Source: Nitrospirota bacterium (GTDB taxonomy: Bacteria > Nitrospirota > Thermodesulfovibrionia > Thermodesulfovibrionales > SM23-35). Taken from it: a stretch of DNA of 44,361 nt. Positions within the stretch are counted from its first letter, which is position 1. The number at the start of each line of letters is the position of its first letter. This document shows, piece after piece, positions 24,972 through 34,318 of this stretch. The stretch is from contig JACUUX010000019.1 of assembly GCA_014859105.1 (NCBI GenBank), forward strand, positions 1 through 44,361. Direction: 5' to 3'. The notes beneath the pieces were generated by a model. That model saw only the letters and a list, made by a program, of their open reading frames with translations. It made no database searches and was not told where the DNA came from. The position numbers and the translations under genes are program-made.

Positions 24972-26900
24972 GTGATAAAATCTTATATGAATTTTGTTGA
25001 CGTTCTTTTCCCTGTAAACCTCGGACCTTTAACTTATAGATACAAGGATACACTTTCGGGCAGCATCAGGCCGGGGGTGGTTGTTGCAGCACCCCTTAAA
25101 AACACTATTGCTAAAGGTATTGTCATTGAAAAATCTGCAACAATTCCTTCCGGACAGGCTAAAGAGATTAAGGAAGTTCAGGGTTATGCCCCGTTATTGA
25201 GCATTAATATGATTGAACTCCTGAAATGGATGTCTGAATATTACGCGGCTGAACAGGGGCTTGTCTTAAAGAGCATGCTTCCGATGGAGGCATTTAAGCA
25301 AGTGAAAAAAAGGCCTGGGAAGAACAGGAAAATAATGGGTTACAGTGTGGATATATGTGATGTCGACAGCAGTATCTCGGATGCTGTAATAGACTCGATA
25401 AATAAAAATAAATACAGGGCATTCCTTCTTCATGTCCCATCTTCTGTTTATGAATACTCCTTTATTATCAGGTTACTTGCTGAAATCAAGAATGTAATAA
25501 TCGTTTTGCCAGAACTCTTTCTCATCAATAATCTCTATCCACTTTTAAACGAGATGTTTGGAGAGAGGGTCTGTCTTTACCACAGTGAATTGAGCAGCGG
25601 GACCAGATGCGAATCAATAGAAAGGATTCTGAAAGGTCATGCTGATATTGTACTCGGTACAAGATCTGCTGTTTTTGCTCCTTTGAGAGAAGTCTCCCTG
25701 ATTGCTGTGCTCCATGAACATAGTGATTCATACAAGCAGGAGAGTACGCCATGCTACAGCGGAAGGGACGTAGCGGTAATGAGAGCCTTTTTTGAAAAAA
25801 CAACCGTGTTACTCTCATCTTTCTGCCCATCAGTTAATTCTCTCTTCAATTGTCAGTGGGGCAAATATACTTTATTAAAACCAGCAGACACTGCTGAGAA
25901 GCCGAAAATAAGGATAATAGATATGAGGCATGAAAAACTATCCAGACCTTATCTGTCAAAAACAGTTACAGATAATTCTTTGAAGTATATCAGTAATGAT
26001 AAAAAGGCAATGTTTGTGATAAACAGGAGGGGATATTCAACATTACTCCAATGTATGGATTGCAATTATATAGAAGAATGCCCGAATTGCAGGATTCCGT
26101 TAGTATTCCATAAACATGACATGATAATGAAATGCCATTACTGTGATTACACTTTAAAAAATATTCCGGACAGATGTGGAAGATGCTATGGTTACAATCT
26201 AAAATTGCTCGGCGCAGGGACTCAGAGAATTCAGGAGGATATTGAAGAACTTATGGGAATAAAGACTTTGAGATTCGATAGTGACATGGCACGTAAAAAG
26301 TCAGATTTAAAAGAGATGATGGGCGATATTTTTAATGATGACAGGAAGATTGTTATCGGAACAAAGATCATGACGGGAAAAATAGGGCGGGGCAGGGGGT
26401 TTTCCATGGCTGCTATACTGAATACAGATATTTCTCTTAATATGCCTGATTTCAGGTCTGCAGAGAGGATTTTTCAGGAAATCCTGTCTTTAGCAGACAG
26501 AATAGACCCTGATGGCACGATTTTTATCCAGACAAGAATGCCGCAACATTATCTTTATAAATATCTGAAGAATTATGATTATACTTCGTTTATCAGGGAA
26601 GAATTAAAAAGGCGCAGATCTCTCCGCTATCCTCCGTATTCAAGGCTTATACTGATGAAAATTACAGCTAAAAGGAATTTATCAAAAGACCTTTCAGAGA
26701 TTGTGAAAAGAACAGATAAGACTATTGAAGCCCTCGGTCCGTATTTATCGAGATGTATTAAGGATAAATTAGAATTCAAGATCCTCTTAAAATCACTATC
26801 CCGTGAAAAACTCCATTCAGCAGCAAGAATATTTATTGAAGAGTTCAAGAATGTAAAGGATGTGAAGATAAGAGTTGACGTTGATCCCGTAAAGATTTAA
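24972..26900 (+). CDS. priA: PriA-like primosomal protein with degraded helicase motifs
   Basis: This has the layout of PriA (642 residues, family about 650-730): an N-terminal 3'-DNA-end-binding domain (FVDVLFPVNLGPLTYRY), a helicase-like core, an eight-cysteine zinc region (CMDCNYIEECPNC ... CHYCDYTLKNIPDRCGRC) and a C-terminal domain. Several ATPase motifs are lost. The Walker A GVTGSGKTE of the family is HVPSSVYEY (about 154-162). The DEEH box is LHEH (about 247-250), although SDSYKQ still follows. The motif VI QVAGRAGR region reads SLADRID (about 505-511). GTRSAVFAPL and GTQRIQED remain. The frame is intact, so the protein is probably made but should not hydrolyse ATP. GTG 24972 and ATG 24987 are both possible starts; neither has a clear ribosome site. 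Confidence 0.85.
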   Translation: MIKSYMNFVDVLFPVNLGPLTYRYKDTLSGSIRPGVVVAAPLKNTIAKGIVIEKSATIPSGQAKEIKEVQGYAPLLSINMIELLKWMSEYYAAEQGLVLKSMLPMEAFKQVKKRPGKNRKIMGYSVDICDVDSSISDAVIDSINKNKYRAFLLHVPSSVYEYSFIIRLLAEIKNVIIVLPELFLINNLYPLLNEMFGERVCLYHSELSSGTRCESIERILKGHADIVLGTRSAVFAPLREVSLIAVLHEHSDSYKQESTPCYSGRDVAVMRAFFEKTTVLLSSFCPSVNSLFNCQWGKYTLLKPADTAEKPKIRIIDMRHEKLSRPYLSKTVTDNSLKYISNDKKAMFVINRRGYSTLLQCMDCNYIEECPNCRIPLVFHKHDMIMKCHYCDYTLKNIPDRCGRCYGYNLKLLGAGTQRIQEDIEELMGIKTLRFDSDMARKKSDLKEMMGDIFNDDRKIVIGTKIMTGKIGRGRGFSMAAILNTDISLNMPDFRSAERIFQEILSLADRIDPDGTIFIQTRMPQHYLYKYLKNYDYTSFIREELKRRRSLRYPPYSRLILMKITAKRNLSKDLSEIVKRTDKTIEALGPYLSRCIKDKLEFKILLKSLSREKLHSAARIFIEEFKNVKDVKIRVDVDPVKI

Positions 26901-27048
26901 AGAAATTTATATTTTTCATTATAAAAGAGATATACAATAAAAAAAAGCTCTGATACTGTGTTCCACTGATAAAAATCATTCTTATCACTGGCTTTAAGAC
27001 CCGGAAATGAAATCTTCCCGTAATTTATGCTAAGATTTAAATGATAAA

Positions 27049-28410
27049 ATGAGACTTGTAATCATCGGAGGGGGTATCTCTGGCCTTTCACTCGCTTATT
27101 TTCTCCTCGAGAGAAAACCTTCTTTAGATATTGTTATCCTTGAAGCCGGGAAGAAAGCAGGCGGTAAGATATGGACTGACAAGGCAGAAGGTTTTCTTTG
27201 CGAAGGCGGGGTTAACGGATTTTTGGATAACAGGCCAAAAACACTTGAACTCTTGGCAAAATTAGGGCTTATCCCTTTAAGAAGCAATGATAATGCCAGG
27301 AAAAGATACATATTCTCTGATGGCAAACTGCATCGTTTGCCAGAATCTCCTGTTTCATTTTTTTCTTCAGACCTTCTCAGCTTTTATGGCCGGCTCAGGA
27401 TTTTATGGGAGATTTTTGTCCCGAAATCCACACCAGATGATGAGACCCTTGCTGACTTTGCAAGAAGAAGACTCGGAAAAGAGGCATATGAGAAATTAAT
27501 AGACCCCATGGCATCAGGTATATACGCCGGTGACCCGGAGAATATGAGCCTTAAGAGTTGTTTCCGCAGGATATACGAACTTGAGCAAAAATACGGTAGC
27601 CTTATTAAGGCAATGATGAAGCTTCAGAAAGAGGCTAAAAAAACCGGTAATAAGGTAGGTCCGGGACCAGGAGGGGTTCTCACCTCTTTCTATGATGGTA
27701 TGGAGTTGATCATAAGCTTACTGAAGAATTTTCTTGGCGAAAGATTGAAGACAAATGCCAGGGTTGTCTCGGTTGACAAAGAAGGAGAAGATTATGTTAT
27801 TTATATATCAGACGGTAAAAGCATTAAATCAGAGGCACTTGTACTTGCAATACCTGCATATGAGGCTTCAGAAATGGTAAAGATTCTGGACAATAACCTC
27901 TCTGCAACACTGAATGAAATATTTTATCCCGCTGTTTCTGTTGTATGTCTGGGTTATAAACGTAGTAAAATCAGGCATCCTCTTGATGGTTTTGGTTTTC
28001 TAATCCCTAACAGAGAAGGAAAAAAGATACTCGGAACATTGTGGGATTCCAGTGTATTTCCGAACAGGGCACCTGATGGTTATGTTTTGCTCCGGACCAT
28101 GCTTGGCGGAGCAAGAATGTCGGGGCTTGCACTTCAGGATGAGGACAAGCAGATAAATATGGTTATGAATGAGTTGAAAGGGATAATGAAAATAGATGCG
28201 CAGCCGGATTTTACTAAAGTTTACATTCATCAGAAGGGCATACCTCAATATTCATCAGGGCATGAAAGGAGACTCGGGGCAATCGATAAATCTACCGATA
28301 AATTTAAAAAGTTTTATATTACGGGAAATGCTTATCGCGGCATAGGAGTCAATGATTGTATAGAAAATTCCTTTAAATTAGCAGAAAGAATTATCGAGGA
28401 AAACCCATGA
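27049..28410 (+). CDS. hemY: Protoporphyrinogen oxidase, HemY type
   Basis: This FAD enzyme oxidises protoporphyrinogen IX (or coproporphyrinogen III in some lineages) in haem synthesis. The 453-residue protein begins with RLVIIGGGISGLSLAYFL (2-19), the dinucleotide-binding fold, then ILEAGKKAGGKIWTD and FLCEGGVNGFLDNRP. The mid part has DPMASGIYAGDPENMSLKSC, usual in HemG/HemY. The end has FYITGNAYRGIGVNDCIENS, the C-terminal FAD motif. It follows priA by 148 bases, with only AT-rich spacer and no clear ribosome site. No other haem gene is in the window. Confidence 0.9.
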   Translation: MRLVIIGGGISGLSLAYFLLERKPSLDIVILEAGKKAGGKIWTDKAEGFLCEGGVNGFLDNRPKTLELLAKLGLIPLRSNDNARKRYIFSDGKLHRLPESPVSFFSSDLLSFYGRLRILWEIFVPKSTPDDETLADFARRRLGKEAYEKLIDPMASGIYAGDPENMSLKSCFRRIYELEQKYGSLIKAMMKLQKEAKKTGNKVGPGPGGVLTSFYDGMELIISLLKNFLGERLKTNARVVSVDKEGEDYVIYISDGKSIKSEALVLAIPAYEASEMVKILDNNLSATLNEIFYPAVSVVCLGYKRSKIRHPLDGFGFLIPNREGKKILGTLWDSSVFPNRAPDGYVLLRTMLGGARMSGLALQDEDKQINMVMNELKGIMKIDAQPDFTKVYIHQKGIPQYSSGHERRLGAIDKSTDKFKKFYITGNAYRGIGVNDCIENSFKLAERIIEENP

Positions 28411-28439
28411 GTAATTTTAAGCATTTGTGGCATATAATC

Positions 28440-28495
28440 TGTACGCCGAGAGTTCAGCATATCTCATGCTGAACTCGGTTCAGGGTGACAGGAAA
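28440..28495. repeat. Small palindromic repeat after hemY
   Basis: GAGTTCAGCAT and ATGCTGAACTC form an 11-base-pair hairpin (28450-28476 approximately), followed by GGTTCAGGGTGACAG. This type of hairpin may also serve as a terminator of the hemY transcript, though no T run follows directly. Confidence 0.45.
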
Positions 28496-28564
28496 ACTTA
28501 TTAATATCAGAAACTAATGCTATATGTTTTTTTTGATAAAATTATTCTCAAAAAGGAGGGTGCC

Positions 28565-28795
28565 TTGAAAGAAAATGAGATCATTGAACTTTTAAAAAAA
28601 GAAAACGAAGAGTTTAGAAGACTTAGTGAAGAACATAGAAATTTAGACATGCTTCTTTCAGAGATTGACAACAGGCGCTATCTGACTCCGGATGAGGAGA
28701 TCGAAAGAAAGAAGATGCAGAAACAGAAACTACTTAAAAAGGACAGAATGGCAGCATTTGTTAGAGAATATAAAAAGAACCATTCTGTGAATTAG
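28565..28795 (+). CDS. YdcH/DUF465-like small coiled-coil protein
   Basis: The start chosen is TTG 28565, six bases after a strong AGGAGGG, giving 76 residues. The longer in-frame ATG at 28517 gives a poor extension. The protein is two charged helices. EIIELLKKENEEFRRLSEEH is followed by RNLDMLLSEID, then RYLTPDEEIERKKMQKQKLL KKDRMA, which matches the DUF465/YdcH pattern (H-R-x-L-D near the centre and RRLKKEKLxLKD near the end). The family is small, cytoplasmic and of unknown function. No partner is evident. A repeat follows it. Confidence 0.75.
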   Translation: MKENEIIELLKKENEEFRRLSEEHRNLDMLLSEIDNRRYLTPDEEIERKKMQKQKLLKKDRMAAFVREYKKNHSVN

Positions 28796-28820
28796 TAACA
28801 AAACCTTAAATGTTGCAAAA

Positions 28821-28957
28821 AGTTAATGCTATTATACAGTCATTTCGGCTTGCCCGAAATCCTTCTGACTTGTTCGGAATCGCAAAGAAGGATTCCCGAC
28901 AAGCCGAAATGACAACCTAATGAATCAACCATTGGAACAGAGGTTGCTGTGAATTAA
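28821..28957 (+). repeat. Dispersed palindromic repeat, copy D
   Basis: GTTAATGCTATTATACAGTC is followed by ATTTCGGCTTGCCCGAAATC, then the inverted GATTCCCGACAAGCCGAAAT and the terminal CCATTGGAACAGAGGTTGCT. The order is the same as in copies A and B, with a slightly longer centre end. It lies in the 240-base gap before ilvD. Confidence 0.65.
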
Positions 28958-29038
28958 AAGGGTTATGGAGTCACCCTTCGGTGAAATTTAGTTCTGTATA
29001 GATTTGCCGCAGAAATTATTAATTTAAAGGAGCAGATT

Positions 29039-30691
29039 ATGAGAAGCAAGAAAATAAAGGAAGGGATTGAACGTGTTCCACACAGGGCTCTCCTTTATGC
29101 AACAGGAATTCCTAAAAGTGAAATGAAAAAACCATTTATTGGCGTAGCAACAGGTTTTACTGATATTATCCCGGGTCATATAGGAATGCACGACCTCGAA
29201 AGATTTATTGAAAAAGGTATTCATACGGGCGGCGGCTATCCGTTCTTTTTCGGGATACCGGGAATTTGCGATGGCATTGCAATGGGACATACAGGCATGC
29301 ATTATTCCCTTCCATCAAGGGAGCTTATAGCAGATATGGTAGAGACGATTGCCGAAGCCCATCAACTGGATGGTCTTGTACTTCTCACCAATTGTGACAA
29401 AATTACACCCGGAATGCTTATGGCTTCTGCAAGAATTAATATACCTTCAATAGTTGTTACCGCAGGTCCGATGCTTTCAGGCCGTTTAAGGGGAAAGAGA
29501 TTATCACTCGTCAATGATGCATTTGAAGCTGTAGGAAAGTATAAAAAAGGTTTGATAAAAGACGAAGAACTCGAAGCCCTTGAGATGTGTGCATGTCCGG
29601 GTGTTGGTTCATGTCAGGGAATGTATACTGCAAACACTATGGCGTGTGTTACGGAAGCAATCGGGATGAGCCTTTCAAGGTGTGCTACTTCTCTTGCAGT
29701 ATCAGCCGATAAAAGAAGGATTGCTTTCGAAAGCGGAAAAAGAATTGTTGAATTAGTAAAGAAGAATGTTACCCCGAGAAAAATAATGACAGAGAAGGCA
29801 TTCGAGAACGCGATAATGGTTGATCTTGCACTTGGGGGGTCAACTAATACTGTACTTCATATCGCCGCAATTGCATATGAAGCTGGTGTTGAACTCCCGC
29901 TTGAGACTTTTGATATTCTGGCAAGGAAAACACCGCACCTTGCTAATATGCTGCCCGGTGGAGAGCATTTCCTCGAAGACCTCGAATGGGCAGGCGGAAT
30001 ACCTGCACTCATGAAAAGGCTGCGTAATAATTTACATGACGCTATAACGGTCAGCGGAAAACGGATTTTCGAGATTGCAGACTCCGCAGAAATAGTGGAT
30101 ACAAATGTCATAAGACCCCTTGATAAGTCTTATCACAAGGAAGGCGGCATTGCGATAATTAGAGGCAATATTGCACCTGACGGAGCGGTTGTTAAACAGT
30201 CCGCTGTAAGTAAAAATACAATGAAGTTCGAAGGTGTAGCAAAGGTCTTTAATTCAGAAGAAGATGGAATGAAGGCGATCATGAACGGGAAGATAAAGCA
30301 GGGCGATGTTGTTGTTATAAGATATGAAGGACCTAAAGGAGGCCCAGGTATGCGGGAGATGCTGTCTCCTACAGCAGCGATTGCCGGGATGGGATTGAGT
30401 GAGTCCGTAGCATTGATAACAGACGGAAGGTTTTCAGGAGGTACACGCGGACCCTGTATAGGACACATATCTCCTGAGGCAATGGAAGGCGGTGTGATAG
30501 CAATTCTTAAGGATGGTGACAGGATCAGAATTGATATACCTGGCAGGAGATTAGACGTTATCCTGACCGATGAGGAGATAAAAGAGAGGCTCAGTAAATG
30601 GAAGTTGCCAAAACCGAAGATAAACAGAGGATATCTTGAGAGGTATGCAAGGATGGTAAGTTCTGCCGGAAGCGGGGCGGTGATGAAGTGA
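29039..30691 (+). CDS. ilvD: Dihydroxy-acid dehydratase
   Basis: IlvD converts dihydroxyisovalerate and dihydroxymethylvalerate to the keto acids of valine and isoleucine, using an iron-sulfur cluster. The 550-residue length fits. Cluster cysteines are in [11 protein letters not shown] (about 121-131) and [20 protein letters not shown] (about 185-204), and the third expected ligand is in [17 protein letters not shown] (about 70-86). [14 protein letters not shown] and [14 protein letters not shown] (about 457-470) are also signature stretches. GGAGC lies before the ATG. Together with cimA it gives two steps of isoleucine synthesis here. No ilvBC is present. Confidence 0.97.
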   Translation: MRSKKIKEGIERVPHRALLYATGIPKSEMKKPFIGVATGFTDIIPGHIGMHDLERFIEKGIHTGGGYPFFFGIPGICDGIAMGHTGMHYSLPSRELIADMVETIAEAHQLDGLVLLTNCDKITPGMLMASARINIPSIVVTAGPMLSGRLRGKRLSLVNDAFEAVGKYKKGLIKDEELEALEMCACPGVGSCQGMYTANTMACVTEAIGMSLSRCATSLAVSADKRRIAFESGKRIVELVKKNVTPRKIMTEKAFENAIMVDLALGGSTNTVLHIAAIAYEAGVELPLETFDILARKTPHLANMLPGGEHFLEDLEWAGGIPALMKRLRNNLHDAITVSGKRIFEIADSAEIVDTNVIRPLDKSYHKEGGIAIIRGNIAPDGAVVKQSAVSKNTMKFEGVAKVFNSEEDGMKAIMNGKIKQGDVVVIRYEGPKGGPGMREMLSPTAAIAGMGLSESVALITDGRFSGGTRGPCIGHISPEAMEGGVIAILKDGDRIRIDIPGRRLDVILTDEEIKERLSKWKLPKPKINRGYLERYARMVSSAGSGAVMK

Positions 30692-30698
30692 ATAACGA

Positions 30699-31178
30699 TT
30701 AAAGTTCAATAATTTCTGCTTCCATTTTTTCCAGATCTGCTAAAGCTACAGTTGATTTACCATATAGCCACGTACCGACTTCTCCAGGGTTAACGATCAA
30801 GGTATTCTTTACTTTCCTTATATCAAGCATATGTGTATGTCCGTAAATTATCATGTCAAAGTGGCCGCTGTCTGCCAGTGCGTCAATGATATGATGTTCG
30901 TGCATCACGATGATTTTCTTATTGTTCAGGGTGAAAATATAGGGCTGACAGTAAATGTTCCCCTCCGCCCTCTCCGATAGCAGAAGTTTATCTCCGTCAT
31001 TATTCCCGAATATGCCCGTATATTCACAGTTCAGGTCCTTAAAGAGTTTTAACGTGAATGGCGATGTATAGTCTCCTGCGTGGATTACATGTCCTACGCC
31101 CTTTGCATTAAACAGTTCGATAGCTTTTCTTACCAAAGGTAAATTATCATGCGTGTCAGACATAATTCCGATTAGCAT
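30699..31178 (-). CDS. YfcE-like metallophosphoesterase
   Basis: This 159-residue protein is a minimal calcineurin-like phosphodiesterase. The metal ligands are all visible: GIMSDTHDNL (4-13), VIHAGDYTS (about 34-42), GIFGNNDGDK (about 56-65), VMHEHHIID (about 91-99) and IYGHTHMLD (about 110-118). NPGEVGTW follows as in YfcE/MJ0936. Such enzymes hydrolyse phosphodiesters in vitro, and their physiological substrate is usually unknown. It converges on ilvD and is followed upstream by marC on the same strand. The gap of 152 bases between them contains a degenerate repeat. Confidence 0.9.
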   Translation of the reverse strand: MLIGIMSDTHDNLPLVRKAIELFNAKGVGHVIHAGDYTSPFTLKLFKDLNCEYTGIFGNNDGDKLLLSERAEGNIYCQPYIFTLNNKKIIVMHEHHIIDALADSGHFDMIIYGHTHMLDIRKVKNTLIVNPGEVGTWLYGKSTVALADLEKMEAEIIEL

Positions 31179-31254
31179 ATGATATTCTCCTTATTCTGAA
31201 AAATTTAATCAAAGATTTCCTCAAAGCTAATCTTCGAGGCAAATAAGATAAAAA

Positions 31255-31315
31255 AATGTCATTCCGCACTTGCCTGCCCGCCAAACCTCCCAACTCTGCT
31301 GCAGGGCAGTTCATT
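31255..31315. repeat. Degenerate GTCATTCCGC repeat upstream of the phosphoesterase gene
   Basis: ATGTCATTCCGCACTTGCCTG is followed by GCCCGCC and a GCTGCAGGGCAG arm. Only one clear half-palindrome remains. It appears to be an eroded copy of the dispersed family. Confidence 0.35.
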
Positions 31316-31330
31316 TTCTGCATCTAAACC

Positions 31331-31927
31331 TTATATATTTTGTTTAATAATATTTTCAACCCCGAGTCGTATCATCATTATGGCGATTGATGCGAGCAGT
31401 AGTGCCATAACCTTTGATATACCGATGATGCCGCCTTTGCCGAAAATTTTTATAATCCGCTCGGCATTGATTAGCGAGACCCAGACAATGAATAAATTGA
31501 TCGTCAGAGAGATAATCGTTGGAATAATACCATAATGGTCTACCAGTACCAGAGTAGTAGTAAGGACAGCGGGGCCAACAATAAGAGGAACTCCGATAGG
31601 CACTACCCCCATTTTTATATCAGGCTTCCTTCTCTCTTCCGTTTGTTGTGTCAGGTCGAGGATTGCAAATACAAGGAGTACGAGGCCGCCACCTATCTTG
31701 AAGTCATCCCCTGTGATTCCCAGGATTCTGAAAATTGCCTCTCCCAATGCAATGAAGGCAAGGCTTACAATTATAGCCGTCAGTATTGAATCCCTCACGA
31801 CAGCCTGTCTTCTTTTTGAAGGCATCCCGGCTGTCATAGAGATAAAGATCGGAATAAGCAGAAACACATCTATTGCAACAAAGAGTGGTATGAAAGTATT
31901 TGGCAGTATTTTTATAATATCCAGCAT
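31331..31927 (-). CDS. MarC-family integral membrane protein
   Basis: The 198-residue protein has six predicted membrane segments and the MarC/UPF0056 pattern. NTFIPLFVAIDVFLLIPIFI is followed by a DSILTAIIVSLAFIALGEAI segment, GDDFKIGGGLVLLVFAI, and VVPIGVPLIVGPAVLTTTLV, the characteristic P-L-x-x-G-P segment. The helices near 133-150 and 170-190 complete the bundle. The physiological role of the family is not established; the old link to multiple antibiotic resistance was not upheld. It is divergent from the release-factor-like gene at 31982. Confidence 0.88.
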   Translation of the reverse strand: MLDIIKILPNTFIPLFVAIDVFLLIPIFISMTAGMPSKRRQAVVRDSILTAIIVSLAFIALGEAIFRILGITGDDFKIGGGLVLLVFAILDLTQQTEERRKPDIKMGVVPIGVPLIVGPAVLTTTLVLVDHYGIIPTIISLTINLFIVWVSLINAERIIKIFGKGGIIGISKVMALLLASIAIMMIRLGVENIIKQNI

Positions 31928-31981
31928 TTTCTAATTATAATACAATAACTTTTTTTATAATAATTTTAAGGCAGGAATGAA

Positions 31982-32332
31982 ATGCTTGCTTTTTCAGTAA
32001 GTGAAGAAAAGAACAGGTGGCTGAGGGAACGGATGGAGGCACTCGGCATTCAGGAAAAAGATATTGAGGAGAAATTTATACGTTCATCAGGAAAAGGCGG
32101 GCAGAAGGTTAATAAGACAGCGACCTGTGTCTATCTGAAACACCTGCCTACCGGTATAGAGATAAAGTGCATGAAAGACAGGAGCCAGTCCATAAACAGA
32201 TTCCTGGCGCGTCGTGAGCTTGTTAAAAGGATCGAACAATTATCAGGGCAATCATCTGAAGAACTCAAAAGAGAGAAGATAAGGAAACAGAAATCGAAGA
32301 GAAAAAAACGAGCAGCACAGAAATACGGATAA
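31982..32332 (+). CDS. Stand-alone peptide-chain-release-factor domain protein
   Basis: This 116-residue protein is the GGQ catalytic domain of class I release factors without stop-codon recognition domains. The key motif is SSGKGGQKVNKTATCVYLKH (about 38-57), in which GGQ triggers peptidyl-tRNA hydrolysis. TGIEIKCMKDRSQSINRFLA follows. The C-terminus is strongly basic (about 98-116, with KIRKQKSKRKKRAAQKYG), suited to binding the ribosome in the way ArfB/YaeJ-type rescue factors do. It may rescue stalled ribosomes, though RF-domain proteins of this subtype are poorly studied. GGCAGG precedes the ATG. Confidence 0.85.
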   Translation: MLAFSVSEEKNRWLRERMEALGIQEKDIEEKFIRSSGKGGQKVNKTATCVYLKHLPTGIEIKCMKDRSQSINRFLARRELVKRIEQLSGQSSEELKREKIRKQKSKRKKRAAQKYG

Positions 32333-32388
32333 TTGAGTCTTCTTGCAAAGCCCATTTTTTATGATGAATTTCGGCCGTGGGGAAAAGG

Positions 32389-33837
32389 ATGATGACTCCT
32401 AAACAGAAAAGGATCCTTTTAGTTTCAGGCTCTGTCGCCGTACTTCTGGTTGTTGTAGTATCCGCCCTTGTTCTTTTTGTCAATATCAGTGTTTATAAGC
32501 CCCGGATTGAAGCCGCTGCATCGGATGCCATCGGGATGGATTTCAGGATTGGCGGCACAATGAGGATTGTTCTCTTTCCCCGGGTTGGTGTTTCTTTAGA
32601 GAACGTGCTTATTAAGAAGGGGGCACTGGATTTCTTCTCTGCGCAGAGGGTGAGGATAGGTCTTAAGCTTCTTCCTCTTATAAAGCGTGAAGCAAGAATA
32701 AGTGAATTCACCATCATCAAACCGAAAATCACCATTGAGCGCGATAAAAATGGAAGGTTCAATTTCGAAAGGTCAATACAAGAACCTGACAGAGAAGAAA
32801 GATTCCCGGCTGCCCTCCTTACGATGGGAAGCTTCGTAATCTCAAAGGGGGAACTTCTCTTTTTGGATAGGATAGCCAACGTCAGAACAGGACTGAACGG
32901 TATTGACCTGAAGATCACGGATCTCTTATTCAGTCCGGAGAGAAGTCATAGCCTCTTGCGGAACATTTCCTTCTCGGGAAATTTTCGATGCAAGATACTC
33001 AAAACAAAAGATGTCGAAGTGAAAAACATAAGGTTCGACATGAAAGGGAAAGACGGGATATTCGACATAGATCCCATCGCGATGAACTTCTTCGGTGGGG
33101 GAGAGAAAGGGGCCATTAAAGCAGACCTGACGGGAGGCAGTGCTCTTGTCAAAATACAATTTGCCGCCGCAAATTTCGATTTTGAGAAGTTTGTAGAGGC
33201 CTTTTCGAAAAAAAAGATTATGAAAGGGCAGATGGACTTTTCTCTGAATATCGTGACAGAAGGGAAGAGTCTTGAGGAGATGAAAAAGAGAATGAACGGT
33301 GAGGCCTCCTTAAAGGGTGAAAATCTTCTGCTCTATGGTAAAGATCTTGACAGTCTTCTTTCGAAGATTGAAGAAAGCCAGAATTTTTCCCTTGTGGATG
33401 TGGGGGCTTTTTTTCTTGCAGGCCCTCTCGGCACTGTATTGACCAAAGGATATGATTTTGCGGGTGTCTATAAAGAAACAAAGGGAGGGCAAGGAATCAT
33501 CGAGAAGCTCGTCTCCGATTGGAAAATAAGGAACGGCAGCGCAGAGGCTGAGGACGTCGCCCTTTCTACAAAAAGAAACAGGATCGCCATGAAGGGAAGA
33601 CTGGACTTTGTAAACAGCCGGTTTGATGATGTGACAGTAGCAGCGCTCGATAAAAATGGATGTGCGAAATTCAGCCAGAAAATGCAAGGTCCTTTCCGGA
33701 ACCCCCAAATCGAAAAAATTAGCACCTTGAAGTCCATTGTCGGGCCTGCAGTAAAGCTTTTTGAGAAGGCACAGAAGTTTATAGGATTGGGAAAGTGTGA
33801 GGTGTTCTATAAAGGGTCAATCAAGCATCCCGTTTAA
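32389..33837 (+). CDS. AsmA-like membrane-anchored protein
   Basis: A single N-terminal membrane helix (ILLVSGSVAVLLVVVVSALV) anchors a long beta-rich domain facing the periplasm. The sequence has AsmA/DUF748-type features: GMDFRIGGTMRIVLFPRVGV, LKLLPLIKREARISEFTIIK and PKITIERDKNGRFNFERS. The C-terminal part has the AsmA-2 pattern (ALDKNGCAKFSQKMQGPFRN, then the tail). AsmA-family proteins are implicated in lipid transfer to the outer membrane. Start choice is uncertain: GTG 32377, ATG 32389 and ATG 32392 are all in frame. ATG 32389 gives 482 residues and follows the GGGGAAAAGG stretch. Confidence 0.8.
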   Translation: MMTPKQKRILLVSGSVAVLLVVVVSALVLFVNISVYKPRIEAAASDAIGMDFRIGGTMRIVLFPRVGVSLENVLIKKGALDFFSAQRVRIGLKLLPLIKREARISEFTIIKPKITIERDKNGRFNFERSIQEPDREERFPAALLTMGSFVISKGELLFLDRIANVRTGLNGIDLKITDLLFSPERSHSLLRNISFSGNFRCKILKTKDVEVKNIRFDMKGKDGIFDIDPIAMNFFGGGEKGAIKADLTGGSALVKIQFAAANFDFEKFVEAFSKKKIMKGQMDFSLNIVTEGKSLEEMKKRMNGEASLKGENLLLYGKDLDSLLSKIEESQNFSLVDVGAFFLAGPLGTVLTKGYDFAGVYKETKGGQGIIEKLVSDWKIRNGSAEAEDVALSTKRNRIAMKGRLDFVNSRFDDVTVAALDKNGCAKFSQKMQGPFRNPQIEKISTLKSIVGPAVKLFEKAQKFIGLGKCEVFYKGSIKHPV

Positions 33838-34245
33838 GCAAGGATTTTATTGCGGGAGTCTTTGGGGTAATCCCGAATTATCAGATTATGCAAAAACGTT
33901 TGCTTCTGTGAGAACTCAGCGGAATCGGTAACTTCGTAACATGCACAATTCTATACAAAGTTTCAATATTGAGTGGGTCTGGAGAAAATTAATACTGGTT
34001 GAAAGAGAGCATTGGAAGAATATGATGGGAATTAATTGAGACCTTTTCAGGAATGAGATTAAACTCCCTGATGAAATGAAGATATTGAACGTGAATGATA
34101 AATGGTAAATATTAGAAGAACTTTATCATGAAATATATGAAGGAACTCTTTTTCAGCAGACTGTCAAAAGGTAATTGTCGCGTAGGAAGATCATATCTCA
34201 GGTCTTTATTCAAATAAACATACCGGTAACAAAATAACTTTAATT
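33838..34245. other. Gap with decayed sequence
   Basis: No intact gene. A fragment near 33880-33907 (TCAGATTATGCAAAAACGTT) resembles the repeated tract at 239-272. Between 34090 and 34170 one plus-strand frame reads ILEELYHEIYEGTLFQQTVK after stops, possibly the remains of a gene I cannot identify. Confidence 0.35.
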
Positions 34246-34275
34246 TGTTTGTATTCAATGCGTTTCTGGTATAAT
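34246..34275 (+). promoter_or_regulatory. Sigma-70 promoter for the small coiled-coil gene
   Basis: TTGTTT at 34246-34251 and a perfect TATAAT at 34270-34275 are separated by 18 bases. They predict a start near 34282, about 37 bases before the TTG start codon of the next gene. Confidence 0.6.
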
Positions 34276-34318
34276 AGATACTATCTAAAAGGTATATATC
34301 AGTGAATAGGAGGAGATA

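Noticed and set aside
28978-29000. Small TCACC-CTTC-GGTGA hairpin before ilvD considered as a leader attenuator
   Set aside because: The stem is only five base pairs and there is no leader peptide or T run, so there is no basis to call attenuation.
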